Positions 1-6,865 are shown, counted from the first letter of the stretch. The stretch: 18,038 nt of DNA from Pseudomonadota bacterium (GCA_023450615.1 JAEXGT010000048.1:1-18038); one strand, 5' to 3'. Notes: generated from the letters alone by a model not told the origin. A program made the numbers and translations.

Positions 1-42
1 AGCCTACACTGAGCATCAGACCTGCTTTCATTTGATCGCTGC

Positions 43-828
43 TCAGAAAACCTTGAGAAATGGGTCTGACTGCGCGCTTGCCCGATCGTTCGTTTGAGCC
101 CAAGCAGCATCCTGACCAGTGCCCGACAGATGGCTGACAGCCCACATGGCAGCCTGGGTCCGGTTTGCCACGCGGATCTTCCTCAGGATTGCCTTGATGT
201 GCACTTTGACGGTTGCCTCAGCGACTTCGAGTTTGCGCGCGATAACCTTGTTGGGGGCACCTTCCATCAGGCATTGCAGTATCTCGGCCTCTCGGCTGGA
301 CAATGTCCTGATCAGGGAATCCTTACCTTCAGAGGCTCGTTCCGTTTGCGAAAGGGACATCGCAATTTGTGCAGTCTCCCTATGTGCCTCAGCAACTTCG
401 CTGACGGGCAACATGGCATTCAGAAAAGCAGAGGACGGGAGAACCACCTCACCCAGCATGACCAGGTCCAGATATTTGATCAGCACCTCGCAGTCTGTCG
501 TAGCAAGGCAATATCCATCTGCGCCAGCTTGAAGCGAGAGCTTCATTCCTTCGAGATCGAAACCATCTGAGAGAACGACAACCCGTGCATTGGCATGCTG
601 TACCTTCAGTTCCCTGACGATATTGCCGATGCCATTCGGGTAAAGATTGCTGTCGATGATGAAGAGGAAGGGGGCAGAGCCTAAGAGCTGCGGCACTGCC
701 ATTCCGCGGAGGCTCAAGTCCTCCGGATGAATCTTGTATCGAGTGCTTGAAAGAATATGCTTGATTCCCTCACGAAGCATGGAGTTCTTGCAGCCCAAGA
801 TCGTCGTGACCTGAAGCGTGTTCGTCAT
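43..828 (-). CDS. LuxR/NarL-type response regulator with degenerate receiver domain
   Basis: A 261-residue transcription regulator. Residues 5-125 resemble a receiver domain, with a candidate phospho-acceptor Asp59 in FIIDSN and the late GADGY motif at 102-106. Residues 174-230 are a clear LuxR helix-turn-helix (LSSREAEILQCLMEG, then NKVIARKL and TVKVHIKAILRKI). The N-terminal acidic pair of classical receivers is missing (the strand reads TTILGCKNS), and the usual Lys after GADGY is replaced by Ala-Thr-Thr, so phosphorylation control is doubtful. I chose the ATG at 828 because an AAAGG sequence lies 8 bases upstream on the minus strand; the longer frame to 873 has no such site. A TATAAT hexamer on the minus strand at 860-865 could be a -10 box, which also favours the shorter start. 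The gene stands alone; its targets cannot be told from the window. Confidence 0.85.
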   Translation of the reverse strand: MTNTLQVTTILGCKNSMLREGIKHILSSTRYKIHPEDLSLRGMAVPQLLGSAPFLFIIDSNLYPNGIGNIVRELKVQHANARVVVLSDGFDLEGMKLSLQAGADGYCLATTDCEVLIKYLDLVMLGEVVLPSSAFLNAMLPVSEVAEAHRETAQIAMSLSQTERASEGKDSLIRTLSSREAEILQCLMEGAPNKVIARKLEVAEATVKVHIKAILRKIRVANRTQAAMWAVSHLSGTGQDAAWAQTNDRASAQSDPFLKVF

Positions 829-1197
829 CGAGGAAACCTTTTCGCAGAGATTACCTCCGATTATATGGAGCACATGTGGCGGAACTACTGCAGCAAAGGG
901 AGTATCTATTACCGCTTAGGAGGTATCAAGATACTCGCCCGAGCAGGCACTGATCCTGAAGCATTGAAATCATTCGCTTTTTTACAAATGAAAGAGCCGC
1001 GAAGAACTCCTCCTCCGAGCTGGCAGATGCGCAAAGATACTTTGCACAGCTGATCCCATCTGAGGCCGCGAAGCCAGCACATTCTTCAGCCGAAGCAGAT
1101 GGAGGCCTCTCCCGTTAGAGCGGCTAGCAACATTCGCCGCATCCCGTTCGCAGACATGCAAGCGTCTCCGGGCATATCCTCGGAGCCGCTTTTCTTT
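829..1197. other. Intergenic region between regulator and terC-like gene
   Basis: About 370 bases without a convincing gene. A frame open on the plus strand to 1053 is mainly the antisense of the regulator and has no ribosome site. The minus-strand TATAAT at 860-865 is a candidate -10 element for the regulator, with no clear -35 box. I see no strong terminator for the terC-like gene, which ends at 1198; a weak CTCCG/CGGAG stem near 1165-1190 lacks a T run. Confidence 0.5.
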
Positions 1198-1953
1198 TTA
1201 GGAAGCCGTTCTTTCATGCTTCCGACGTGATCGCCGCGAAAGCATGTTCAGTCCTTCTACGAGAGCGGAGAAAGCCATGGCTACATAGATGTAGCCCTTT
1301 GGCACATGAACACCGAACCCTTCCGCAATCAGGGTCATGCCGATCATCAGCAGGAAGCTCAGGGCCAGCATGACGACTGTGGGATTGGCTTGAATGAACC
1401 GCGAGAGCGGATCTGCGGCAAGCAGCATGACGGTCACGGCCGTTACCACGGCAATGACCATGATCGGGACATGATCCGTCATACCGACTGCAGTGATGAT
1501 GCTGTCGATGGAGAACACGAGGTCGAGAATGAGAATCTGCGTAATTGCAGATGCGAAGCTCATCCCCGCCTTCTTGCTGTCGAAGATGTCGGGCCCAGGA
1601 TCATGGTCGACATTATGATGAATTTCTTTCGTCGCTTTCCAAACGAGGAAAAGACCACCCGCGATTAGGATGAGATCTCTCCAGGAGAACCCATGTCCGA
1701 AAGCGGTAAACAGCGGGTCCGTCAGGCGTACGATGATGGCGATCGTCCCGAGAAGAGCGAGCCTAAGGACCAGGGCTAATCCAATGCCGATGCGCCGTGC
1801 CCTCGCCTGTTGGTGGGCAGGCAGCTTGTTGGTCAGGATCGAGATGAAGATCAGATTGTCGATCCCGAGCACCACCTCCATGACAACGAGCGTCGCCAAG
1901 GCGATCCATGCCGCCGGGTCTGCGATTAATCCGATAGTCTGTTCCATGAGCAT
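1198..1953 (-). CDS. TerC-family integral membrane protein
   Basis: A 251-residue inner-membrane protein of the TerC/YgdQ family, whose better-studied members export metals (Mn2+) or contribute to tellurite resistance. The paired family motifs are present: VVMEVVLGIDNLIFI at about residues 23-37 (Glu26, Asp32, Asn33) and ILDLVFSIDSIITAVGM at about 142-158 (Asp144, Asp150). The acidic residues inside helices probably bind the cation. About seven hydrophobic segments are visible, with an acidic/His-rich cytoplasmic loop (EIHHNVDHDPGPD) between the repeats and a basic tail. The ATG at 1953 follows an AAGGGAAGAG stretch at acceptable spacing; ATG 1947 is the alternative, and the frame open to 2001 has no signal. 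No partner genes flank it. The exact substrate cannot be inferred. Confidence 0.9.
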   Translation of the reverse strand: MLMEQTIGLIADPAAWIALATLVVMEVVLGIDNLIFISILTNKLPAHQQARARRIGIGLALVLRLALLGTIAIIVRLTDPLFTAFGHGFSWRDLILIAGGLFLVWKATKEIHHNVDHDPGPDIFDSKKAGMSFASAITQILILDLVFSIDSIITAVGMTDHVPIMVIAVVTAVTVMLLAADPLSRFIQANPTVVMLALSFLLMIGMTLIAEGFGVHVPKGYIYVAMAFSALVEGLNMLSRRSRRKHERTAS

Positions 1954-2114
1954 CTCGTGTGAATCTCTTCCCTTATTTTTGTCGCCGGCAAGCTTAAGCA
2001 AGAGCCAGATCTGGGATTCTCATTCTTCTGGCGTTTCGACATCAACAAGTGCTGATCCCATGGAACCAAGCCCGGCAAGGTAAGCGTTCCATCGTTGATG
2101 GAAAGGATGCTGCC

Positions 2115-2660
2115 ATGGGAATGCGGTTGAACCTGATTGGATGTGCAAGCCTGGCCTTTGGCCTTTTTGCGGCGACCCTGCCCAGTCATGCTCAAACTGC
2201 GCGCCCTTGGGTCGATCCTCCGCCGGAGGGCGGAGCGGCTTCTCCTCTATCCAACCCGCAGGCCGGCGAACCCAAGCCTGCTGCGACCCGGCCTGCATCA
2301 CCGGAACTCGGCACGGCGGCCCAGCCGGATGAGGGCTCCACGGAGCTGACAAGGGCGCAAACCAAGGAAGCTTCTTCACCGCCTCCGAAGAGTTCTTCGC
2401 GCAAGGCCGCAGAGCGGAAGGAGCGCCGATCCGTGCGCTCGGCCGCGGCACGCAGCGAACGCTCCAGGCAGGCGGTCCAGCGCCGCGATTTCGCTGGAGC
2501 AGGAGCTTACGGCACAGCTGAAGACCGCATTCGTGAAGGGCGCTATTCCGGACTCCAGGTGATGACTCTTCGCACCATCGAATTTCCGGATGGACGACGA
2601 GTTCAAATCCTGACACGGCCCGAGCCCGGCACCCTGTCGCGTTTCTCGGACATACCCTAA
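2115..2660 (+). CDS. Small secreted Pro/Arg-rich hypothetical protein
   Basis: A 181-residue protein that I do not recognise as a named family. It opens with a clear Sec signal peptide: basic MGMRLN, hydrophobic core LIGCASLAFGLFAATL, and a likely cleavage site after SHA at about residue 26. The mature part begins with a Pro/Ala/Gly-rich stretch (about 30-95), then a strongly basic Arg/Lys/Ser-rich helix-prone segment (about 95-130), and ends in a more ordered module (YSGLQVMTLRTIEFPDGRRV). Such short periplasmic proteins are common in Hyphomicrobiales. GAAAGGA lies seven bases before the ATG at 2115, which fixes this start over the upstream in-frame ATG at 2049. It is transcribed away from terC and converges with the EAL remnant. 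Function is unknown. Confidence 0.7.
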   Translation: MGMRLNLIGCASLAFGLFAATLPSHAQTARPWVDPPPEGGAASPLSNPQAGEPKPAATRPASPELGTAAQPDEGSTELTRAQTKEASSPPPKSSSRKAAERKERRSVRSAAARSERSRQAVQRRDFAGAGAYGTAEDRIREGRYSGLQVMTLRTIEFPDGRRVQILTRPEPGTLSRFSDIP

Positions 2661-2690
2661 TGAGGTTGAAACCACGTCGCCCGAGGTCTT

Positions 2691-2955
2691 CTAAGACAGC
2701 GATGCAGCCTTCCTGACGCCTCGCGGAGAGGCAAGGCCTGCATTGTCCTGAGACCCGCGCTTGTTTCTTAGACTGAGCATGACATCCGCAATCTGATCTT
2801 CCGGAAGCGCGCGGGAGAACAGAAAACCCTGCATCTCTCTGCATCCTGGCTGCGCCAGAAATCGCTTCTGATCTTCCGTCTCGACGCCTTCAGCTATCAC
2901 CGTCAGCCCCAGAGCTCTGCATAGGGTGACAATCGCCTTGACGATCGACAAGGAA
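2691..2955 (-). pseudogene. C-terminal remnant of an EAL-domain phosphodiesterase
   Basis: The minus-strand frame encodes only the last third of an EAL (cyclic-di-GMP phosphodiesterase) domain. SIVKAIVTLCRALGLTVIAE is followed by the GVET segment and MQGFLFSRAL, typical of the end of the TIM barrel; a short tail follows before the TAG at 2691. The catalytic EAL loop and all earlier metal ligands are absent. Homology stops near 2950, and a piece of IS6 transposase begins at 2979 on the same strand in another frame, so an IS-linked deletion probably removed the 5' part. No start codon with a ribosome site precedes it, so it is unlikely to make a functional enzyme. Confidence 0.75.
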
Positions 2956-2978
2956 AGGACAGACACTCGACCGTGTGC

Positions 2979-3098
2979 TCAGGCAGCGAGCCGTTCGAAC
3001 TGCTCGGCAATTGAAGGCTCCGGATTGCAGGCGTACTTCGCCTGTCCTTTCCGTATCATGTGAACCATTTCGATGCCGGGAAATCGGGTGAACGACCC
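2979..3098 (-). mobile_element. IS6-family transposase C-terminal fragment
   Basis: The minus strand reads TRFPGIEMVHMIRKGQ, then AKYACNPEPSIAEQFERLAA and a TGA at 2979-2981, matching the usual end of IS6-family transposases (helix with MHMIRKGQ, short tail, terminal LAA). Similarity stops near 3095, so only about 40 codons remain, and no terminal inverted repeat is seen next to the stop. It abuts the EAL remnant and is homologous at the base level to the fragment near 14628-14711. Confidence 0.65.
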
Positions 3099-3188
3099 CC
3101 CACCGCATTCCCTTAAATCTCACCTGTAGGAGAACCGGTATCTCAGGTACGACTCTATTTACTGCAAACAGCGACGATGGACGAGACT

Positions 3189-3470
3189 TCACGCTACATC
3201 ACGAGCCTCGGTGAGCGCGCGCCGGACATCCCGGCTCGTAAGATGGAAATTCTGTTCCATCGCTAGGCCGCCTCCTCGGATCTTGGCCTGGGCCGCTCGC
3301 TCGAAGGCTGCCCTATGGGCCCGAAAATAGGCCTCGCAGCCTTCCTGATCCACCTCCCCGCTCATGGAGCGGAAGGCTAGGCGGTGGATGAAGCAGGAGC
3401 CCTCATGCCCGTTCGGCCGGAACACCAAAGCGTCGACGTCATGCCGCCATGTCAGGTCATCGGCCACCAT
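3189..3470 (-). CDS. Small conserved hypothetical protein (DUF1488-like layout)
   Basis: A 93-residue protein. The order of elements is a short beta region (WRHDVDALVFRPNGHEGSCF), a helix (CEAYFRAHRAAFERAAQAKI) and an ending motif (NFHLTSRDVRRAL). This recalls small DUF1488-type proteins of alphaproteobacteria, but I cannot confirm the family. The ATG at 3470 has GAGGG six bases upstream. There is no signal peptide or membrane segment, so it should be cytoplasmic. Immediately upstream, a start-less frame ending at TGA 3504-3506 encodes a charged helical stretch (REEVGRRIQEVRLALRE) that may be the broken end of a neighbouring gene. The gene may lie downstream of cbtA in the same direction, 190 bases away. 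No function is proposed. Confidence 0.6.
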   Translation of the reverse strand: MVADDLTWRHDVDALVFRPNGHEGSCFIHRLAFRSMSGEVDQEGCEAYFRAHRAAFERAAQAKIRGGGLAMEQNFHLTSRDVRRALTEARDVA

Positions 3471-3660
3471 AACGACCCTCGATGATCGAATGGGCTCCTA
3501 TCGTCATGCCTCGCCCTTTTTCATGAGGTCTATATCCATGATCCAGCCCTTCGTCTCGCGAAGTGCAAGGCGGACTTCCTGGATCCGTCGCCCGACCTCT
3601 TCACGGAGCCGGCAATGATCGTCTCATCCGGCATGCCCGCTAAGCAGGGTGCGGGGCAAG

Positions 3661-4428
3661 CTAATTGCCGACGCTTCCCCTCGGCGCTGACTGCGCAGAC
3701 CTCGTGTCGCTGGATACAATCCCTTGCACGCGCGAGCGCGCGAAACCAGCAACGCCGCCGAGAACGACCCAGAAAACGAAGCTGGTCACGGTGGACATGA
3801 CGATGAAAGCATGTGCCAATGAGTGGGGAACCGGAGACGCGAAGCTTTCGGGCTGAGGCGCGCCCACAAGGTGCGGGGCAACGAGGAGCACGACCGCCAG
3901 AACGGTAAGCGGCAAGGACTGTTTGAAGACAAGTAGAGCAAGACCGCCGCCGGTGGCCAAAGCCGTCGCGCCCCACCAGATCTGGCGTTGGCCCAGATCC
4001 GCAACAGGCATAGCCGGAAGCTCGGGCGGAAGGCCAAGGCCCGGTGCAAGCGTGAACACGATAAAACCTGCCAAGCCCCAGAAAACGCCCTGGCGCCAGC
4101 CGGTCATGCCACCCTTCAGTTCCGATGCGGCTACGAGCAGCAGCGCGAATCCGATAGCAGTCACAATATTAGCGAGAGCCGTATAGGCCGAGCGCTCGAG
4201 GCCATCCTTGGGAGCCCAACCCTCTTCGTCGTGATCGTGAGAGTGAGGCGCAGCCGGCGCGATGGCATTATCATGAGAAGTGTGATCATGAGCAGGCGCG
4301 GCGCCCTCGAACGTTTCCGCCTTCAGGATCAAGGGAACCGTGCCGGCATATTGCATGGCGGTCATCGCGAGACCCGCCACGAGCCCTGCGAGCGCGGCGA
4401 TGAAGACGATATTGCGGAAGATCGCCAT
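3661..4428 (-). CDS. cbtA: Cobalt transporter subunit CbtA
   Basis: A 255-residue membrane protein of the CbtA family, proposed to take up cobalt together with CbtB. The first helix starts at once (FRNIVFIAALAGLVAGLAMT), and four or five more hydrophobic segments follow. Between helices 1 and 2 a His/Asp-rich loop (about residues 46-68, including HDHTSHD and HSHDHDEE) is a probable cobalt-binding site. Its start lies 12 bases after the cbtB stop, and GAGGA overlaps that stop, so the pair is one operon; the cobalamin riboswitch upstream of cbtB supports a corrinoid or cobalt role. The far C-terminus, after the last helix, is polar. Cobalt transport by CbtAB rests on comparative genomics, so the substrate is well supported but inferred. 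Placement beside a cobalt enzyme strengthens it. Confidence 0.9.
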   Translation of the reverse strand: MAIFRNIVFIAALAGLVAGLAMTAMQYAGTVPLILKAETFEGAAPAHDHTSHDNAIAPAAPHSHDHDEEGWAPKDGLERSAYTALANIVTAIGFALLLVAASELKGGMTGWRQGVFWGLAGFIVFTLAPGLGLPPELPAMPVADLGQRQIWWGATALATGGGLALLVFKQSLPLTVLAVVLLVAPHLVGAPQPESFASPVPHSLAHAFIVMSTVTSFVFWVVLGGVAGFARSRVQGIVSSDTRSAQSAPRGSVGN

Positions 4429-4440
4429 CGCCGAAAATCC

Positions 4441-4635
4441 TCAGTGGCAGGGGAAGCCGAGCGAGTGGCGCACATCATGCGCGGCGTTATGGATCGCTTC
4501 GATATGCGAGAAGCCGGCGCCCCCAATGACGAAAAGGCCAAGGAAGGCGGCGCAGCCAATCTGGATGAACCGAGAAGATGTGGCCGAAGATGTGACCGAC
4601 GACTGGACTGGGAGCGAAGTCTGATGAGTGTTCAT
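4441..4635 (-). CDS. cbtB: Cobalt transporter subunit CbtB
   Basis: A 64-residue, single-helix membrane protein. A polar Ser/Thr-rich N-terminus precedes one transmembrane segment (FIQIGCAAFLGLFVIGGAGF), and the C-terminal tail carries spaced histidines (HIEAIHNAAHDVRHSLGFPCH without its last residue is the conserved part), a CbtB hallmark and likely metal relay to CbtA. Length and layout fit the family. AAGGA lies eight bases before the ATG at 4635, and the cobalamin riboswitch ends about 45 bases upstream of the start, close enough to control translation or early transcription. It is the first gene of cbtBA and follows the thiocyanate hydrolase genes in the same direction, which suggests it supplies their cobalt. 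Confidence 0.88.
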   Translation of the reverse strand: MNTHQTSLPVQSSVTSSATSSRFIQIGCAAFLGLFVIGGAGFSHIEAIHNAAHDVRHSLGFPCH

Positions 4636-4681
4636 GACTTATCCTTTGTCCTCCACCCGAGGACTTTGTGGCAGTTTTACA

Positions 4682-4810
4682 TGCCGGCAGGTTCTGGCTC
4701 ACGGATCAGCGTGTCTCCTCTTGCCTTCCCGGAGTTTTCCAGTGGCGCGTCGAGAAACGCTGACCGCCTACAGTTGAGGCGGCCCGCAAGTGCAGTTGTC
4801 ATGCCGACGG
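4682..4810 (-). promoter_or_regulatory. Cobalamin (B12) riboswitch controlling cbtBA
   Basis: The minus strand shows the conserved core in order. AACTGTA lies in the four-way junction with flanking GCGGGCCGCCTC and GGCGG (about 4758-4790); then GCCACTGG, CGGGAAGGC, and at the 3' end the B12 box GAGCCAGAACCTGCCGGCA (4682-4700). A 5' strand GTCGGCA can pair with TGCCGGC to form P1. The usual 5' half of the core (GGGAA and GGTGAAA elements) is not recognisable, so this is a shortened or divergent form. It lies between the activator gene (stop at 4843) and cbtB (start at 4635), and is expected to lower cbtBA expression when cobalamin is high. Confidence 0.82.
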
Positions 4811-4842
4811 CGACGACGAAGGCGAAGTGGTCAGTACAGATC

Positions 4843-5223
4843 CTAGACAACTTCAAGCCGCGCTCGGACAGTACTCAATCGACGGGCAAGTTCCTCCTCT
4901 GTGATGAGCCCGCGGCTGAGCATGATATGAGCGAGTGTCAGAAGCTGGCGTTCCGGATTCGGAATCGTGCTGTACACTGTCTCAAGCTCATCCTCGGCAT
5001 GCCGCCGCTCCAAGTTATCAAGAGCCCCACCCGCTGATAGACAGTCGCAGGTTGCGTCGAGGCATACCTTCCATGGCGGTGTTGGCTCGGTGACGCACCA
5101 GCGTGGCGCAAGCTTGGCCCAGGTCTGATCCTCGTTCTGTATGGACTCGAGCAACGCGATGCGACGAAGATCAACGTACTGCCCTTCGGCCTGCTCCTGA
5201 ATGCCGACACTCTGCTCGCTCAT
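4843..5223 (-). CDS. P15K-like thiocyanate hydrolase activator (probable cobalt chaperone)
   Basis: A 126-residue soluble protein directly after the gamma subunit; its ATG overlaps that gene's TGA (ATGA), and AAGGAGG lies just upstream, so translation is coupled. In cobalt-type nitrile hydratases and thiocyanate hydrolase, a small accessory protein related to the N-terminal part of nitrile hydratase beta (P15K in Thiobacillus thioparus) inserts cobalt. Size, position and the C-terminal helices (LLTLAHIMLSRGLITEEELA) fit that role. A Cys-x4-Cys-x-Cys cluster (KVCLDATCDC, about residues 52-61) is a plausible metal site. The N-terminal half is weakly conserved to my eye, so I assign it mostly by context. 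Alternatively it is a remote accessory protein of another kind. Confidence 0.7.
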   Translation of the reverse strand: MSEQSVGIQEQAEGQYVDLRRIALLESIQNEDQTWAKLAPRWCVTEPTPPWKVCLDATCDCLSAGGALDNLERRHAEDELETVYSTIPNPERQLLTLAHIMLSRGLITEEELARRLSTVRARLEVV

Positions 5224-5978
5224 TTTGCAGCCTCCTTCGGTCTCCCCCCGCTGTGGACAGGCCGGCTGGCCTTGTGGATCGGCCGAGGACCGTCCGATGT
5301 CCTGCCGGGCTTCGGCAAGGCAATGCCGATCATGCAGTCGCGGGTGACGATTTCAGCGAGTTGCTCCTCAGTCCAGCCCTCGGTGCCCGCGGGCCTCACG
5401 GGAAGGACCATGAAGCGGCTTTTTGCGTTTGAGTCCTCGACCCGCACTTCGACCTCAGGGGGAATAACCAAACCGAACTCCGCCAGCACCTCACGCGGCC
5501 AGCGGACGAGCCTGCGACGGTAGTTGGGCGAACGGTACCAATAAGGCGAGTGGCCGAGTATCGGCCGCGGATAACATGAGCAGAGAGTGCACACGATCAC
5601 ATGATGCACCTTCGGCGTATCTTCGAGTACGGTCAGATGCATGTAGTCGCTTGTGGTCCCGAAGCCGGTAGGTTCGGTCCAGTCGACGCCGACCTCCTTG
5701 CTGGCCGCAAGAGGATCGGCAAATACCCGTTCCTTGTATGCCGGGTCAGTCCAGGCCTTTGCGACCATGCGCGAGCCGGCGGCCGGCGATCTCGCGTCGT
5801 TCCATTCGGAGAACACGCGGTGATCTTCGGCGGTGAAAAGGCCTTTCTCGATCGCCAGTTCGCGAACGGCCAGTTCGAGGACTTCGAAGTCGGAAATCTC
5901 ATCGACCATTGGCGCCGCCGGATGGTCGTGGCCGCCATGTTGATGGTCGTGGCCGTCGTCTTTATGCTTCTTTGCCAT
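5220..5978 (-). CDS. scnC: Thiocyanate hydrolase gamma subunit (cobalt-binding catalytic subunit)
   Basis: A 252-residue protein of the nitrile hydratase alpha superfamily. The metal claw is VCTLCSC with Cys130, Cys133 and Cys135; Thr at the second position marks the cobalt type. In this family the claw cysteines are oxidised to sulfinic and sulfenic forms. What follows (YPRPILGHSPYWYRSPNYRR) matches thiocyanate hydrolase gamma rather than nitrile hydratase, which typically has YPWP and an SAPYR-like segment. The C-terminal region with VEDSNAKSRFMVLPVRPAGT and EEQLAEIVTRDCMIGIALP also fits. The enzyme hydrolyses thiocyanate to carbonyl sulfide and ammonia in the cytoplasm. The N-terminus is His-rich (HDHQHGGHDHP, residues 10-20), as remembered for the Thiobacillus subunit, and may help gather cobalt. 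AGGAG lies six bases before the ATG. The gene follows the fused beta-alpha gene by 32 bases. Confidence 0.88.
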   Translation of the reverse strand: MAKKHKDDGHDHQHGGHDHPAAPMVDEISDFEVLELAVRELAIEKGLFTAEDHRVFSEWNDARSPAAGSRMVAKAWTDPAYKERVFADPLAASKEVGVDWTEPTGFGTTSDYMHLTVLEDTPKVHHVIVCTLCSCYPRPILGHSPYWYRSPNYRRRLVRWPREVLAEFGLVIPPEVEVRVEDSNAKSRFMVLPVRPAGTEGWTEEQLAEIVTRDCMIGIALPKPGRTSDGPRPIHKASRPVHSGGRPKEAAK

Positions 5979-6010
5979 GTTCTGCTCCTATGGCTAATGC
6001 CGTGCTTCAG

Positions 6011-6865
6011 TCAGTCTGCGGCTTCGAGCCAGAAGTCTGGATATTCGCTCTGAAGGGTATCGTTCTCGAACGGGTACTCGGCCCAAAGATCCTTCTGCTG
6101 GAACCGGACGATGTAATACTGGTCCTGCGGGGCGTCGTATCGCTCCCAGGCCTCGTCGGCGGGAAGGAGGTCCGGGTATGTCAGGGCAGCGATCGTCCCG
6201 GTCATGTTCCGAGCGTACATCTGGGTACGGGTGTAGAATATCGCCGGTATATCTTTCACTCGAACGCGGTCGCCGACCTTGAAGCGGGCAGGCCGGACTT
6301 CACCAGTGCCGTCCCATGGAGCCTTGGGACCATAGTCAGGGCGGTTCCCAGTTCCGGTTTTACCGGTGCTCCCGGTGTTGGTGGTAACGTTGGTCTGATA
6401 GCCGGCGCTAATGTTTGACGTAGCGTGTCCTCGGCGTTCAGACTTCACGCCCAATCTTTCCCTGATCTCTCCAATTTTCTCCTGCAGCTCGAGCAGCGAA
6501 ATATATTTTTTATCGACAAGCATTTTCGCAGCGCCCCAGATCCAGCGCGCGTTGTAGGGGAAGCTGTAATAGAGCGTCAGACCGATATCGTTCGCATAGA
6601 TCCGCCGCCTTTCTTCAGCGTTCCACCTGCCCCTGAAACCGAGGACCTCGCAGGTGATGTAGGCGTTGTTCTCCCACTCCTCGTCCTCTTTTTCTTCGAA
6701 TATTTGAGGCGCGCAGGGCTGACCTCCGACATCGTGTGGGGGCCATATATAGGCCTCGTATAGGATATGCGGGACCTCGTACGGCCAATCCTGCTCATGA
6801 TGGATTGTCGGCTTCAATTGGCTGCCGGTTTCGTAAATATGGCGGGTTTCACTCGGTGATGGCAT
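6011..6865 (-). CDS. Thiocyanate hydrolase, fused beta-alpha subunit
   Basis: A 284-residue protein joining two subunits that are separate in the characterised Thiobacillus enzyme. Residues about 25-148 correspond to the beta subunit, related to the nitrile hydratase beta N-terminal half: WNAEERRRIYANDIGLTLYY, then YNARWIWGAAKMLVDKKYIS. Residues about 149-195 form a Gly/Thr/Asn-rich linker (NTGSTGKTGTG). Residues about 198-284 correspond to the alpha subunit and nitrile hydratase beta C-terminal half: ARFKVGDRVRVKDIPAIFYT followed by RTQMYARNMTGTI, ending with YIVRFQQKDLWAEYPFENDT. The frame is continuous with no stop at the join. The start is the ATG at 6865, preceded by AAAGGAG at eight bases; an upstream in-frame ATG at 6940 lacks this. 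With scnC it would form a two-chain enzyme. A plain nitrile hydratase beta subunit is the alternative but fits less well. Confidence 0.85.
   Translation of the reverse strand: MPSPSETRHIYETGSQLKPTIHHEQDWPYEVPHILYEAYIWPPHDVGGQPCAPQIFEEKEDEEWENNAYITCEVLGFRGRWNAEERRRIYANDIGLTLYYSFPYNARWIWGAAKMLVDKKYISLLELQEKIGEIRERLGVKSERRGHATSNISAGYQTNVTTNTGSTGKTGTGNRPDYGPKAPWDGTGEVRPARFKVGDRVRVKDIPAIFYTRTQMYARNMTGTIAALTYPDLLPADEAWERYDAPQDQYYIVRFQQKDLWAEYPFENDTLQSEYPDFWLEAAD

Noticed and set aside
757..1053. Plus-strand open frame of 98 codons
   Set aside because: It begins inside the regulator gene on the opposite strand, has no ribosome site and no recognisable domain.
1165..1190. Possible terminator after the terC-like gene
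   Set aside because: Only a five-base stem with a long loop and no T run.
2020..2844. Long minus-strand open frame opposite the secreted protein
   Set aside because: Arg/Cys/Trp-rich antisense of the real gene; it also overlaps the EAL remnant in another frame.
3504..3605. Start-less minus-strand frame with a charged helical stretch ending in MKKGEA
   Set aside because: Looks coding, but has no start codon after an in-frame stop and no recognised family; at most the end of a broken gene.
3988..5037. Plus-strand frame of 349 codons across cbtA, cbtB, the riboswitch and the activator gene
   Set aside because: Composition is that of antisense (Arg-rich), and the opposite strand holds well-recognised genes and a riboswitch in register with each other.
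5220..5978. Nitrile hydratase alpha subunit, or a nitrile-hydratase-related leader peptide (NHLP) exported by the C39 exporter at 14821-17052
   Set aside because: The protein has the full CTLCSC metal site, a YPRP segment and beta/alpha partners like thiocyanate hydrolase. It is far from the exporter, and NHLP peptides are shorter and carry a Gly-Gly cleavage site and a core peptide, neither of which is seen.
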